DNA from: Opitutia bacterium
GTDB taxonomy: Bacteria; Verrucomicrobiota; Verrucomicrobiia; Opitutales; Opitutaceae
Assembly: GCA_947472765.1 (NCBI GenBank)
Contig: CANJCM010000050.1
Coordinates: 1 to 33,728 of the forward strand
Direction of reading: 5' to 3'
DNA: 33,728 nucleotides
The notes under the pieces are model-generated. The model saw only the letters and a list, made by a program, of their open reading frames with translations. It made no database searches and was not told where the DNA came from. The position numbers and the translations under genes are program-made. The first letter of the stretch is position 1, and each line of letters begins with the position of its first letter. Below, piece after piece: positions 11,501 through 19,350 of this stretch.

Positions 11501-11618
11501 GCTGCCGGTTGAGCCAGGACTGGGCGATCTGGGTTTGGGCCCAGGGATCAAGCGCCACCAACGCGATCAGGAGCCCGAGGGCGGCGAGGAAAAGCAGGAA
11601 CCGGCGGAGAAATTTCAC
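8550..11618 (-). CDS. Large AsmA-like / YdbH-like envelope protein
   Basis: A 1022-residue protein anchored by one N-terminal transmembrane helix (FLLFLAALGLLIALVAL, about residues 7-23). The rest is long, repetitive and beta-rich, typical of the AsmA/TamB/YdbH superfamily that forms periplasm-spanning lipid-conducting bridges in Gram-negative cells. Characteristic parts are the start (RRFLLFLAALGLL...WAQTQIAQSWLNRQPG) and the C-terminal segment with repeated amphipathic strands (FTKLEVAAFRTADGTIHLNE, HLTGTGRIDGGEG, LRLDLRLALRN). I place it in this superfamily by architecture, not by a single signature. The last 15 or so residues (VAPVSDRKKSERVR) are encoded by an inverted-repeat element and are probably not part of the ancestral protein. 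It stands alone between two copies of a long direct repeat. Confidence 0.75.
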   Translation of the reverse strand: MKFLRRFLLFLAALGLLIALVALDPWAQTQIAQSWLNRQPGFRGTVESVSARWAQVAFTDLRLKFEGATLIVPSVTVGVPVKECLLRGRFPVRHLVAKGWTLDLDSPAPPAAVTKPVAPGMSGSLAPTLQTASPAEPVPRSVFLAQQLGLALHELLNAAGGEREVSWDGVDLEGDVRLPTPKGGDALWFQVKLVGGGLAAAREGVFTLQISELNAPSNSVPLTVRVLVRMDATRAFDRIRIESQPPAGTPVRDANRFALALEATTARRVGDETYTLEARHLDRTVLQLRTQRHTVSGDFAGTWKLDARDEDRVALARFPATLSLVANGGGAFTADARFSRFHLAGDAAALVSDRGSAFSQLGTVSAAGHFDLTLQGTLLRVNQLEARVTGAAPLATFTLRQPVEYDTRNQQLSVADSKSDWLQATLQGLPLAIVPALPPPWRVSGGAVTGELTVSGTAGTVAVRTTTPLAATGVAITRDGQLWGEDLDVSLGLDAKWTAGTWQMEWSPLTFTHAGETIASSTGRIVPATSANRPATLKGTVEVALDMVGRQPIGREIGHLPGRSLTAEFSTQVGAWNTLTAKINVVGRVPTRTASATLTADLDRNGRLTFLAPLKIAFGKTVSDLTAEGTWTTGPTPRFGVKLSGGYVESEHLRPLAGPAAWLVGSSGGSAARMPAFSAAPMPPTATPFWGGVPGWITLMIEKLRASGRDYEDVGGTLTLDPKALRLEGGHARQQPYNPVKIEGTLAFDGTAAAPYQLNATAALAGLDTAELLPMPTPAQPLVWEGKYAATVVTTSSGRNLDDLWRRRGDEFRLSANSGILRLLGTQIADGIPRLESKSKERMSAVAETLGKIFKGGRSEDDIGAIPSAITRQAENVLNFTYRIREFAFTKLEVAAFRTADGTIHLNEILIQSDQEHLTGTGRIDGGEGLISTHPLRLDLRLALRNATAEGIADTGLLSDEKNSQGYTRLAAPISLGGTLSQIDESTWRESLLRAAVRASTPASDTTKVAPVSDRKKSERVR

Positions 11619-11705
11619 AAGGCGTTCGGTCGGGTGGGACCCGGGGTCGCACCGAGAGTGCCGCCGGAATGAGTGCGAAGAAAGCCGGAAGAAATCGATG
11701 TTGAG

Positions 11706-11779
11706 TGTAGGGCCGGCGCTCGTCGCCGGGCCGCTTCGCGAATGAAAGCCGTGGCCCGGCGTCTAGCGCCGGCCCTACA
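11706..11779. repeat. Inverted pair of a 27-base dispersed repeat
   Basis: Arms at 11706-11732 (starting TGTAGGGCCGGCGCTCG) and 11753-11779 (ending CGCCGGCCCTACA) form a long GC-rich hairpin with a 20-base loop. Single copies of the same 27-base element occur at 19013-19039 and, inverted, at 33511-33537. The right arm is also the left end of the composite repeat copy B. The hairpin lies 88 bases upstream of the AsmA-like start. Confidence 0.8.
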
Positions 11780-11951
11780 CCGATCCGTGGACGCTCCGTC
11801 GCACGTTAGGCAGCCGTGGACGGTGGGGGCACCGTCCCTCCAGGGATTGCTCTTGGAGAGGAGAGCGAACGGAAGTCTGGACGATCCGCCGACCATGGAG
11901 GGCGGGTGCCCACACCCGCCGATTTCGTTCCACCGCATCGCTCCGGCTCGA
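11753..11951 (+). repeat. About 200-base composite repeat, copy B
   Basis: Direct copy of the element at 8289-8484, with a 39-base identical block at 11893-11931 and the same two internal hairpins. The whole 11619-12032 gap has no credible gene; apart from this copy and the hairpin at 11706-11779 I see only GC-rich sequence of unknown role. Open frames across it on both strands derive from the repeat. Confidence 0.8.
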
Positions 11952-12032
11952 TCGGGGTGGCGCACAGCGCCGGGGTGTGTTTCGGCTCTGGCGCTACTCC
12001 ACGCCCGAAGTCGCGCCGCGTCGGGCCGCTGC

Positions 12033-12224
12033 TTACTTTTTGTCCTTCGCGCAGGTGCTCATGCCGAGCGGCACATAGGCCGGACAGAAGCGGATCGTGG
12101 CCGTGAGAATCGGGACGATGCCGATCAAACCCCACCAGGATTTGGAGTAGAAACCGGCGCCGAGGATGGCGATGCCGGCGACGTAACGGAGGGTGCGATC
12201 AATGCTGCCAACGTTGGGTTTCAT
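12033..12224 (-). CDS. DUF2892 (YgaP-like membrane domain) protein
   Basis: A 63-residue inner-membrane protein of the DUF2892 family, the same domain as the membrane half of E. coli YgaP. It starts MKPNVGSIDRTLRYVAGIAI, has two hydrophobic helices (YVAGIAILGAG and WWGLIGIVPILTAT) and the family's short hydrophilic end with FCPAYVPLGMSTC. Two cysteines lie in that end. A longer start at 12254 is possible but adds ten residues without family support. It lies divergent from the diheme cytochrome c gene. A second DUF2892 gene is at 18310-18531, in a pump operon. Confidence 0.85.
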   Translation of the reverse strand: MKPNVGSIDRTLRYVAGIAILGAGFYSKSWWGLIGIVPILTATIRFCPAYVPLGMSTCAKDKK

Positions 12225-12429
12225 GGGGGGTGATGCTGTTTGGCTGGCGGACAAAGTGCGATCACCGAATGGGGCGGGCGCCTGAAAGGAAACTGGATTT
12301 TGTCGACGAAAGCACCCTGCACGCGTCGTCGTTCGACCGCGCGGAAAAACCCATGCGGGTGGAAGCGGTCATCCGCGTCCGGCGCGAGTCCGTCGATTGT
12401 CTGCAGCCAGACTCATGTGGCCTTTTCCT

Positions 12430-12460
12430 GAATTCCGGTTTTTCTGGGCGGCCGGAATTC
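12430..12460. promoter_or_regulatory. Perfect inverted repeat just upstream of the cytochrome c start
   Basis: GAATTCCGG (12430-12438) and CCGGAATTC (12452-12460) form a 9-base perfect inverted repeat with a 13-base spacer, ending 12 bases before the ATG at 12473. It could be an operator or a 5' leader hairpin affecting ribosome access. No other copy was noticed in the window. Confidence 0.4.
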
Positions 12461-12472
12461 CCGTCCCACCCT

Positions 12473-13486
12473 ATGCTTCGCAAAGCCGCGTGTCTGTTAC
12501 CCCTCTTGTTCGTCTTGGCGGCCGATGCCGCCGAACCGCCGCCCGCCTGGGCCTATGGCTTCAAGGCGACCATGCCGCCGAATGCCACCCCGGCGGTGGT
12601 CGCTGCCCCGGGTACGGTCACGCCCCCGCTGCCCGACTTCCCGCTGCTGGGCCTCCCGGGCACGGACCTGAAGTTCACGCCGGCCCAGATCAGGGACAAC
12701 TTCCGCCCGGCCGACTGGTTTCCGCAGGACCATCCGACCATGCCGGATATTGTCGCGAAGGGCAAAGCTCCCGTCGTCTGGGCGTGCGCGCGGTGCCACT
12801 ATCCCAACGGGAAGGGACGGCCCGAGAACGCCGGGATCTCCGGACTGCCTGTCGACTACTTCATCGCGCAGATGAAGGCGTTCCGCAGTGGGGAGCGTAA
12901 GTCCGCCGACGTCCGCAAACCAAACACGCCGATGATGATCAGCTACGCCGCAGGGATGACCGACGAGGAGATTCGCGCCGCCGCGGAATACTATGGCTCG
13001 ATGCCGTGGACCCAATGGATCCGCGTGGTCGAGACCGACCGGGTGCCGCAAACGACCCTCTCGGCCGGCATGTTTCTGCAGGTTCCCGGCGGCGCGGATG
13101 AACCGCTGGGCAACCGGATCATCGAGGTCCCCGAGGATGCCGATGCCGTCGAGGTGCAGCGCGATCCGCGCATCGGCTTCATCGCCTATGTGCCGTTTGG
13201 CAGCGTCAAGCGCGGCGAGGTCCTCGTCACCACAGGCGGCGGCAAGACCGCGGCCTGCTCCACCTGCCACGGTCCCGATCTCCGGGGCATGACCCTGCCC
13301 GAGGTCGGCGCGCTACCCGGCCTGGCCGGCCGGTCGCCCAGCTATCTCGTCCGCCAGTTATACGACATCCAGGTCGGTCAGCGTCATGGCAAACGCCTCG
13401 AGCTGATGAAGCCCGTCGTCGCCAACCTCAGCACCGACGACATGCTCGCCATCGCCGCCTATCTGGCCTCCCTCCCGGCTCGCTGA
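12473..13486 (+). CDS. Secreted diheme cytochrome c (c4-like)
   Basis: A 337-residue periplasmic protein with a signal peptide (MLRKAACLLPLLFVLAADA) and two class I cytochrome c domains. Heme motifs are CARCH at 105-109 and CSTCH at 262-266. Likely methionine ligands lie in NTPMMISYAAGMTDEE for the first domain and LMKPVVANLSTDDMLAIAAY for the second. The spacing and the YFIAQMKAFRSGER segment are typical of the c4 type, which passes electrons between dehydrogenases and terminal oxidases. About 70 residues between signal and first heme have no clear domain. The frame is open from 12230, but 12473 gives a correct signal peptide. It is a single gene with its own terminator. Confidence 0.9.
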   Translation: MLRKAACLLPLLFVLAADAAEPPPAWAYGFKATMPPNATPAVVAAPGTVTPPLPDFPLLGLPGTDLKFTPAQIRDNFRPADWFPQDHPTMPDIVAKGKAPVVWACARCHYPNGKGRPENAGISGLPVDYFIAQMKAFRSGERKSADVRKPNTPMMISYAAGMTDEEIRAAAEYYGSMPWTQWIRVVETDRVPQTTLSAGMFLQVPGGADEPLGNRIIEVPEDADAVEVQRDPRIGFIAYVPFGSVKRGEVLVTTGGGKTAACSTCHGPDLRGMTLPEVGALPGLAGRSPSYLVRQLYDIQVGQRHGKRLELMKPVVANLSTDDMLAIAAYLASLPAR

Positions 13487-13510
13487 ACGAAAACGAGATT
13501 TTCAAGGGAG

Positions 13511-13539
13511 GGGTTTCGTTCGTGAACGACCCTGTTTTT
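13511..13539 (+). terminator. Probable terminator after the diheme cytochrome c gene
   Basis: GGGT (13511-13514) pairs with ACCC (13529-13532), and CGTTC (13517-13521) pairs with GAACG (13524-13528), with a 2-base bulge and a tight loop. The stem is followed by TGTTTTTC. It lies 25 bases after the cytochrome stop, in the gap to the convergent rhodanese gene. The bulged stem and two-base loop make this moderate evidence. Confidence 0.45.
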
Positions 13540-13577
13540 CCCACCCGCGGAGATGACGACGAAACCGAAGGGGCGGA

Positions 13578-13949
13578 CTAACTGCCAGCGGGCGGAACGA
13601 CGGGCCAGTCGGCTGCGGCCCAGCCGGCCAGCCCGCCCGTATTCAGGACCTTGAAGCCCTCCTGGGAGAGCAATCGCGCGGCCAGGCCGGAGCGCGCGCC
13701 AGATGCGCAATAGAGCAGGATTTCCCGATTACCGGCCGAAGCCAGAAACGGTCCCCAATGGGCCCGGCCGCCCGTGAGGTCGCTCAGCGGCAGCAGCCTG
13801 GCTTCGCGGGCCACGCCGCGCTCCCATTCGGCGGCTTCGCGGACATCGACGAGCACGGCCGTGCCGGCGCGGAGCCGGGTCGTGCAGGCGTCGGGTGTTT
13901 CGGAGGACGCGGGCGTGAACAAGGCTTTCATCAGGCGGAAAAGGTTCAT
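13578..13949 (-). CDS. Rhodanese-like sulfurtransferase
   Basis: A 123-residue single-domain rhodanese. The fold is recognisable from [15 protein letters not shown] (residues 31-45) and the active-site loop CASGARS with the persulfide-carrying C81, followed by [19 protein letters not shown]. Such proteins move sulfane sulfur, for example from thiosulfate or persulfides, to an acceptor. There is no signal peptide, so it is cytosolic. Its start codon overlaps the stop of the RND pump gene by four bases (ATGA), so it is translationally coupled as the last gene of the leftward operon. Together with the DUF2892 gene at the operon's start it recreates, on separate chains, the two domains of YgaP. 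Confidence 0.9.
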   Translation of the reverse strand: MNLFRLMKALFTPASSETPDACTTRLRAGTAVLVDVREAAEWERGVAREARLLPLSDLTGGRAHWGPFLASAGNREILLYCASGARSGLAARLLSQEGFKVLNTGGLAGWAAADWPVVPPAGS

Positions 13950-16900
13950 TGGTTGGTCGCGGAATTTCCGTCCTCGGGAGCGCCGGCACGGTTGTTCGCG
14001 AGATAGTAAAGCACCGGCACCGCCATGCGGCTCACGAGCAGCGAGGCGATCTCCCCGAACATCAGGCTAATCGCGAGGCCCTGGAAAATCGGGTCCGCTA
14101 GAATCACGCTGGCGCCGACGACGACGGCGAGCGCGGTGAGGAGCATCGGACGGAAGCGGACCGCACCGGCTTCGATCACCGCGTCACGCAGCCCGAGCCC
14201 GTGGCCGCGGCGGAGTTCGATGAAGTCCACGAGAATGATCGAGTTGCGCACCACGATGCCCGCGCCGGCCATGAAGCCGATCATCGAGGTGGCGGTGAAG
14301 AACGCGCCGAGCGCCCAGTGCGCCGGCAGGATGCCGATGAGCGAGAAGGGAATCGCCGCCATCACCACGAGCGGCGTCACGTAGCTGCGGAACCAGCCGA
14401 CCATCAGCATGGCGATGAGCACGAGCACGGCGGCGAACGCGAGGCCGAGATCGCGGAACACCTCGAGCGTGATGTGCCACTCGCCGTCCCACTTGAGCGC
14501 GGGCGACTGATCGTCGGTCGGCAGGTTGAGATGGAAGATGGGCAGCCTGGCCGTCGCGGCTCCGTACTTGCGCGCATCGAGTTTCCGGATGGCGGAGTCG
14601 AGTTGGAACATCGCGTAGGCCGGGCTCTCGACGAGGCCCGCGACGTCGGCGGTGACGTAGGTGACGGGGAGGAGATTCTTGCGGTAGAGATTCGGACCGG
14701 CGGTGGTGCGCTCGACGCGGACGAGTTCGGAGAGTGGCACGCTCGGGGCTCCGGCCGGACTGGCCATGGGGCGGACGCCCAGGGAGAGGAGAGACTCCGG
14801 TTGACCGCGCGTTGACGCGGGAAGTTCGAAGACGATCGGGACGTCCTCGCGCTCGGCCGGCACGTGGATCAGATCAACGGCCTGACCCTGCGAGGCGACC
14901 TGCAGAACGCGTCCGATCGCGGCTTCGCTCACGCCATGGAGGGCGGCCTTGGTCCGGTCCACGACGTAACGAACCTTGGGCTGCGGGTCCTCGATGTAGG
15001 TGTCGATGTCCACGATGCCCGGTGTCTCGCCCATGAGTCGCTGCACCTCGCGGGCGAGGGCGATCCGCTGGGTTTCATCGGGTCCGTAGATCTCGGCGAC
15101 GATGGACTGGAGGACGGGCGGGCCGGGCGGCACCTCGGCGACGGCCACGACGGCGCCGTATTTTTTGGCGATGGCGGCGACCGCGGGGCGAATCCGCTTC
15201 GCAATGGCGTGGCTCTGGTGGGAGCGCTCGTCCTTGCCCACCAGGTTGACCTGGATGTCGGCGACATTCGGTCCCCGGCGGAGATAATAATGACGGACGA
15301 GCCCGTTGAAATTAAACGGCGCAGCGGTGCCGGCGTAAATCTGGTAGTCGCGCACCTCGGGTTCGCGGCGGATGGCGGCCGCCATTTCCTGGGCGATGCG
15401 GGTGGTTTCCTCGAGCGTCGTGCCCTCGGGGGTGTTGAGGATGACCTGGAACTCCGACTTGTTGTCGAACGGCAGCATCTTGACCTCGACCTTGCCAATC
15501 CCGACGAGCCCGATGGAGCCGAGCAGCAGGACGACGATCGTCCCGAGGAAGGCCCAGCGCCACAGCGGGCGATTCAACAGCGGGCCCATGATCCGATAGT
15601 AGAGCCGCGTGGACCAGTCGGCCGGCGCGTGCTCGTGTTCGAACGTGAGCGCGGAGCGCTCGGCTTCCGGAAGGGTCTCCTCGCAGACGGAGCGGCGACG
15701 CAGCACGCGGATGGCGGCCCACGGCGTGATGGTGAACGCGATCGCGAGCGAGAACAGCATCGCGGCGGTCGAGCCGATCGGGATCGGCCGCATGTAGGGT
15801 CCCATCAGGCCGCCGACAAACGCCATCGGAAGGATGGCGGCGATGACGGCCCAGGTGGCGAGAATGGTGGGGTTGCCGACCTCGTCGACGGCCTCGAGCG
15901 CGACTTGCGAGAGCGTCTTCTTGGACGCGCCGGGGAGCCGGACGTGACGAACGATGTTCTCCACGACCACGATCGCGTCGTCGACCAGGATGCCGATCGA
16001 GAAGATCAGGGCGAAGAGCGTGATCCGGTTCAGGGTGTAGCCGTAGAGGTAGAAAACCAGGAGCGTGAGTCCGAGCGTCGACGGGATCGCGAGCATCACC
16101 ACCAGCGACTCGCGCCAGCCGAGGAAGAACAGGATCAGCAGCGCGACGCCGAAGACGGCGATGCCCATGTGCAGGAGCAGTTCGTTGCTCTTCTCTGCGG
16201 CGGTGTGACCATAGTCGCGCGTAATCGAGACGCCGACGTCGGCCGGCAGCAGCGTGCCGCGTTGGGCGGTGACCCGGGCGAGGACGGCATTGACCACATC
16301 GATGGCGTTCGCCCCGGGGCGCTTCGCCACGCTGATGGTGACGGCGGCCTCGAGCGGACCGGTGCCGGCACCGTGGAGGACGTAGGTGGACGGCTCCTCG
16401 GCGGCGTCGATGACGGTCGCGACATCGCGGAGATAGACGGGCCGGCCTTCATGGACTCCGAGGACAACGGTGCCGACGTCGGCGGCGTCGCGGAGAAACG
16501 TGCCCGTCTCGAGCAGCACCTCGGCGTTGGCGAACGGCCGGGAGCCGGACTGCACCTGGCGATTGGCCTGCTGTAGCGCCGGGGCCAGTTGATCGAGCGC
16601 GAGCCCGCGCGCGGCGAGGGCGGTCCGATCGAACTGCACCCGGACGGCGCGGCGCGTGCCACCGACGAGGTTGGTCTCGGCGACCTCGGGCACGGCCTTG
16701 ATCACGTTATCGACCTGCGCGGCGAGCCGGCGAAGCGTAAGGTGATCGTGCGTCCGGCTGTGGAGGGTGAGCGCGAGAATCGGAACGTCGTCGATGGATC
16801 GCGGCTTCACCAGCGGCGTGCTGACGCCCGCAGGGATCCGATCGAAGTTGCCCTGCAGTTTTTGGTTCAGCCGCACGAGTGCGGTCTCGATGGCGGTGCC

Positions 16901-17233
16901 GACCTTGAAGCGGACGATGACCACGGCGCCGCCGGGACTGGAGGTGGAATAGAGATACTCCACGCCCGGGACTTCCCAGAGCAGCTTCTCCATCGGGCGC
17001 GTGACGCGATTCTCCACCTCGGCGGGTGAGGCGCCGGGCATGCCGACGAACACGTCGATGATCGGAACCTGAATCTGCGGCTCCTCCTCGCGCGGGAGCG
17101 TGCGAATCGCGAAGAGCCCGAGCAGGATCGAGGCGATGATCGCGATCGGTGTGAGCTTTGACGCGACGAAGAAGCCCGCGATCCGTCCGGCGAGGCCGGG
17201 TGGGGGCGCTGAATCGGGTAGAGAGGCACTCAC
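13946..17233 (-). CDS. RND efflux pump inner-membrane subunit
   Basis: A 1095-residue proton-driven transporter of the acriflavin-resistance/HAE-HME type, working as a trimer in the inner membrane. The first helix is at about 27-44 ([17 protein letters not shown]), followed by the family segment [19 protein letters not shown] and a large periplasmic loop. The proton-relay aspartates are D418 and D419 in [15 protein letters not shown] second half with the same layout follows, ending in helices including [20 protein letters not shown]. The substrate class cannot be set from this; the sequence looks closest to the broad acriflavin family. The start is a GTG overlapping the stop of the adaptor gene by four bases. 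No outer-membrane factor gene is present. Confidence 0.92.
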   Translation of the reverse strand: MSASLPDSAPPPGLAGRIAGFFVASKLTPIAIIASILLGLFAIRTLPREEEPQIQVPIIDVFVGMPGASPAEVENRVTRPMEKLLWEVPGVEYLYSTSSPGGAVVIVRFKVGTAIETALVRLNQKLQGNFDRIPAGVSTPLVKPRSIDDVPILALTLHSRTHDHLTLRRLAAQVDNVIKAVPEVAETNLVGGTRRAVRVQFDRTALAARGLALDQLAPALQQANRQVQSGSRPFANAEVLLETGTFLRDAADVGTVVLGVHEGRPVYLRDVATVIDAAEEPSTYVLHGAGTGPLEAAVTISVAKRPGANAIDVVNAVLARVTAQRGTLLPADVGVSITRDYGHTAAEKSNELLLHMGIAVFGVALLILFFLGWRESLVVMLAIPSTLGLTLLVFYLYGYTLNRITLFALIFSIGILVDDAIVVVENIVRHVRLPGASKKTLSQVALEAVDEVGNPTILATWAVIAAILPMAFVGGLMGPYMRPIPIGSTAAMLFSLAIAFTITPWAAIRVLRRRSVCEETLPEAERSALTFEHEHAPADWSTRLYYRIMGPLLNRPLWRWAFLGTIVVLLLGSIGLVGIGKVEVKMLPFDNKSEFQVILNTPEGTTLEETTRIAQEMAAAIRREPEVRDYQIYAGTAAPFNFNGLVRHYYLRRGPNVADIQVNLVGKDERSHQSHAIAKRIRPAVAAIAKKYGAVVAVAEVPPGPPVLQSIVAEIYGPDETQRIALAREVQRLMGETPGIVDIDTYIEDPQPKVRYVVDRTKAALHGVSEAAIGRVLQVASQGQAVDLIHVPAEREDVPIVFELPASTRGQPESLLSLGVRPMASPAGAPSVPLSELVRVERTTAGPNLYRKNLLPVTYVTADVAGLVESPAYAMFQLDSAIRKLDARKYGAATARLPIFHLNLPTDDQSPALKWDGEWHITLEVFRDLGLAFAAVLVLIAMLMVGWFRSYVTPLVVMAAIPFSLIGILPAHWALGAFFTATSMIGFMAGAGIVVRNSIILVDFIELRRGHGLGLRDAVIEAGAVRFRPMLLTALAVVVGASVILADPIFQGLAISLMFGEIASLLVSRMAVPVLYYLANNRAGAPEDGNSATNQ

Positions 17234-18243
17234 GGTTGCACCTCGAGCGGTTGGCCATCACGCAGCGTGGCAGAGGGGGCCGCGACGACACGTTCGCCGG
17301 CCGATAGTCCGGATAGGACTTCCAGTTGGTCACCGCGGAGGGCGCCGGTTTTCACGAGCCGCAGGACGGCACGGTTCCCGTCACCGGCGACAAACACGCG
17401 CTCCATCTGACCGCTCACGGAAACGGCAGAAGCCGGAACGAGCAACGTGCGCAGGGTGGAGCCGGGAATCTGGACCCGGACGAATTGTCCGGAGCGGACC
17501 GCAGCGCCGGCTGGCACGGCGATCTTCACGCCGATGGAGCGCGTGGCTTCGTCAGCCGTGGAGGAGATTTCCTTCAACCCGCCGGAAATGCGCTGCCCGT
17601 CGGCGTCAACCGGCAGGACGGCGCCGGGTGTGAGGGCGCTGGCGAGCGAGGCGGGGACGAAGGCCTCGATCTCGAAGTTCGTGTTCTCCTCGATTTCCAG
17701 CAGCGGCTGGCCGGGGGCGGCGAGGTCGCCGGCATTGACCAGGCGGCGGGCGATGACGCCGGAAAACGGGGCCCGGATCTCCGCGAAGGCCAGGTTGGCC
17801 TCCGCCTCGCGCACGGCGGCCTCGGCACCGGTGAGCCGGTCCTCGAGATTCCGCACGGTTTCCGCGGTGCTGGCCGCCTTCGCGAGCAAGGCGCGTTCCC
17901 GTTCGAGATCGCGGCGGGCGACACTGAGCCCGGAGCGCGCCTGCCCGAGCCGGGCGTCGGCATCAGCGGCAGAGATTTTGACGAGCAGTGCGCCGGCCTC
18001 GACACGCTGGCCGAGGGTGATGGGAAGTTCGGTGATTGCACCCATGACCCGGGCGGCGAGAACGGCCCGGCGGACCGGCCGGACGGTGCCGCTCACCTCT
18101 GTCAACTGAGGGACCTCCGCGGCCTGAACCGTGGCAAGCTTGACCGCGACGGCCGGCAGGCCGGGGGCGACCGCGGCAGTGGGCTCAGGGCGCGAGCAAC
18201 CAACGAGAGCCAGAACGAGCAGCGGGAGCGAAAGGCGTTTCAT
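17230..18243 (-). CDS. RND periplasmic adaptor lipoprotein
   Basis: A 337-residue membrane-fusion protein that links the RND pump to an outer-membrane channel. The signal is of the lipoprotein type: LALVGC with the lipidated cysteine at 16. The lipoyl/barrel-sandwich half is visible as [20 protein letters not shown] and [13 protein letters not shown], with the alpha-helical hairpin between (residues about 95-155). The second lipoyl half is [21 protein letters not shown] beta-barrel and membrane-proximal domain follow. It is upstream of and coupled to the pump gene (GTGA overlap), 66 bases downstream of the DUF2892 gene. It lacks a His- or Met-rich metal-binding N-terminus, which argues mildly against a copper or silver pump. 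Confidence 0.92.
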   Translation of the reverse strand: MKRLSLPLLVLALVGCSRPEPTAAVAPGLPAVAVKLATVQAAEVPQLTEVSGTVRPVRRAVLAARVMGAITELPITLGQRVEAGALLVKISAADADARLGQARSGLSVARRDLERERALLAKAASTAETVRNLEDRLTGAEAAVREAEANLAFAEIRAPFSGVIARRLVNAGDLAAPGQPLLEIEENTNFEIEAFVPASLASALTPGAVLPVDADGQRISGGLKEISSTADEATRSIGVKIAVPAGAAVRSGQFVRVQIPGSTLRTLLVPASAVSVSGQMERVFVAGDGNRAVLRLVKTGALRGDQLEVLSGLSAGERVVAAPSATLRDGQPLEVQP

Positions 18244-18309
18244 GGCGGAGAGGGAATGTTGGCGACAGGCGGGAAGCGGTGGGCGGTGAGAGCGAAAGGT
18301 GGCGGGGCG

Positions 18310-18531
18310 TTAGCGGCGACCGCCCCAGTGGATGGTCCCGTCCTCGCCGATCCAGCCGAGCTTGTTCAGGATCAGGGACGGCGGGCAGAAGCCGGTGAAG
18401 GCGGACTGCAGGAGATTCACGCCGGCGAACAGGGTCAGGAACAGCCAGCCCGGGTGCACGAAGTGGGCGAGGGCGAGGCTGAGCAGGACGACGGAGCCGG
18501 CGAGGGCGCGGATGAAGGAGTCAATTTTCAT
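18310..18531 (-). CDS. DUF2892 membrane protein, first gene of the pump operon
   Basis: A 73-residue inner-membrane protein of the DUF2892 family. It starts MKIDSFIRALAGSVVLLSLA, has two hydrophobic segments (LAGSVVLLSLALAHFV and WLFLTLFAGVNLLQSAFTGF), and ends in the family's hydrophilic tail FCPPSLILNKLGW. It is 48-75 bases from the divergent ArsR-type gene and heads the leftward operon with the adaptor, pump and rhodanese genes. The family's function is unknown; in YgaP it is fused to a rhodanese domain and is thought to take part in sulfur or thiocyanate traffic across the membrane. Confidence 0.88.
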   Translation of the reverse strand: MKIDSFIRALAGSVVLLSLALAHFVHPGWLFLTLFAGVNLLQSAFTGFCPPSLILNKLGWIGEDGTIHWGGRR

Positions 18532-18554
18532 GGGAGGTCAGTGCGAAATATATG

Positions 18555-18586
18555 AGCATAGACGTATATGCTTGAATAAATGTCAA
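18555..18586. promoter_or_regulatory. ArsR-type operator and leftward promoter
   Basis: AGCATAGACGTATATGCT at 18555-18572 is an 18-base palindrome with one mismatched pair, AT-rich in a GC-rich setting, as usual for SmtB/ArsR operators. It lies in the short gap between the DUF2892 gene and the arsR-like gene. On the minus strand a consensus -35 TTGACA (18586-18581) stands directly upstream, so the palindrome would cover the promoter spacer and -10 of the pump operon. The -10 itself is weak. Inference: the ArsR-like protein represses both directions from this site. Confidence 0.6.
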
Positions 18587-18606
18587 GGGCGGCTTTGGTA
18601 CTGGCC

Positions 18607-18939
18607 ATGGCCAAGAAGTCTCCCGCCCTTTCCGCTGACGCGCTGCACCTCGTGGCGCGGCGTTTTGCCGTCCTCGGGGAACCGATGCGGCTGCGGCTGC
18701 TGCACGAGTTGATGGAGCAGGAGCAGCCCGTGAACACGCTGGTCGGGCTCACCGGCGGCACGCAGGCCAACGTCTCACGCCATTTGCAAACGCTGGCCGC
18801 GGCCGGTCTCGTGAGCCGGCGCAAAGAGGGACTGCAGGTCTTCTACGCGATCGCGGATCCCTCGATCTTCAAGCTCTGCGATCTCGTCTGCGGCAGCCTC
18901 GAGAAGCACCTCACGAAGAACGCGCAGATTTTCTCCTGA
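18607..18939 (+). CDS. ArsR/SmtB family transcriptional repressor
   Basis: A 110-residue winged-helix repressor. The recognition helix region GLTGGTQANVSRHLQTLAAAG (residues 47-67) and the wing SRRKEGLQVFYAI are clear. The only cysteines, C91 and C95, are in the C-terminal helix (LCDLVCGSL). There is no ELCVCDL-type site in the recognition helix, so the sensor is not a classical ArsR or CadC. Two thiols in helix 5 could bind a metalloid or form a disulfide or polysulfide bridge, as in sulfide-sensing relatives (BigR, SqrR), though those use one cysteine in helix 2. An ATG at 18580 would add nine residues but would abut the operator, so 18607 is preferred. It is divergent from the pump operon. 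Confidence 0.88.
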   Translation: MAKKSPALSADALHLVARRFAVLGEPMRLRLLHELMEQEQPVNTLVGLTGGTQANVSRHLQTLAAAGLVSRRKEGLQVFYAIADPSIFKLCDLVCGSLEKHLTKNAQIFS

Positions 18940-19350
18940 GATTATCCGCCGATGACGCAGATGGGCAGCTCACGCGGAGGCGCGGAGTCGCGGAGAAAGG
19001 GAGCATCCTTGATGTAGGGCCGGCGCTCGCCGCCGGGCCGCTTCTCGAATGAAGAGCAGAGGCCTGCCGACGAGCCGGTTCGGCAAGCTCACGGCCAAAC
19101 GGAGGGAATCCCGGGCCCTGAGCCAGTCGAAGGGCGGCAGCCCTGCACTACTTGGTGACTCTCCACTTCCTCGTGCTCGTGATCGTAATCCTGCTCGTTC
19201 CCCTCTTTCGACTCGAGCCGGAGTACGAGTAAGAGCACGACTCGCTGCCTGTGAGCGATCGAGTCCTGGTCGAAGATTAGTGCCCCATGAGTGCCAATCA
19301 GTGGTTCCCAACTCTCCGCGCCTCCGCGTGAGCCTCAGCCTGTCGGCCGT
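18940..19350. repeat. Repeat-rich intergenic stretch
   Basis: I see no gene in this gap. It holds ATCCGCCGATGACGCAG (18944-18960, related to copies near 20620, 20898, 21431 and 33230) and CTCACGCGGAGGCGCGGAG (18969-18987). The latter is repeated inverted at 19314-19332 and, nearly complete, at 19793-19810. A copy of the 27-base TGTAGGGCCGGCG element is at 19013-19039. The two inverted CTCACGCGG copies flank most of the gap. Confidence 0.65.

Noticed and set aside
12033-13486. Sulfide dehydrogenase (flavocytochrome c) locus next to the DUF2892 gene
   Set aside because: The diheme cytochrome would fit the cytochrome subunit, but there is no flavoprotein gene anywhere nearby.
14864-16576. Plus-strand frame of 570 codons opposite the RND pump gene
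   Set aside because: Composition is dominated by Asp, Gly, Arg and His as expected from antisense of a membrane protein gene; no recognisable domain.
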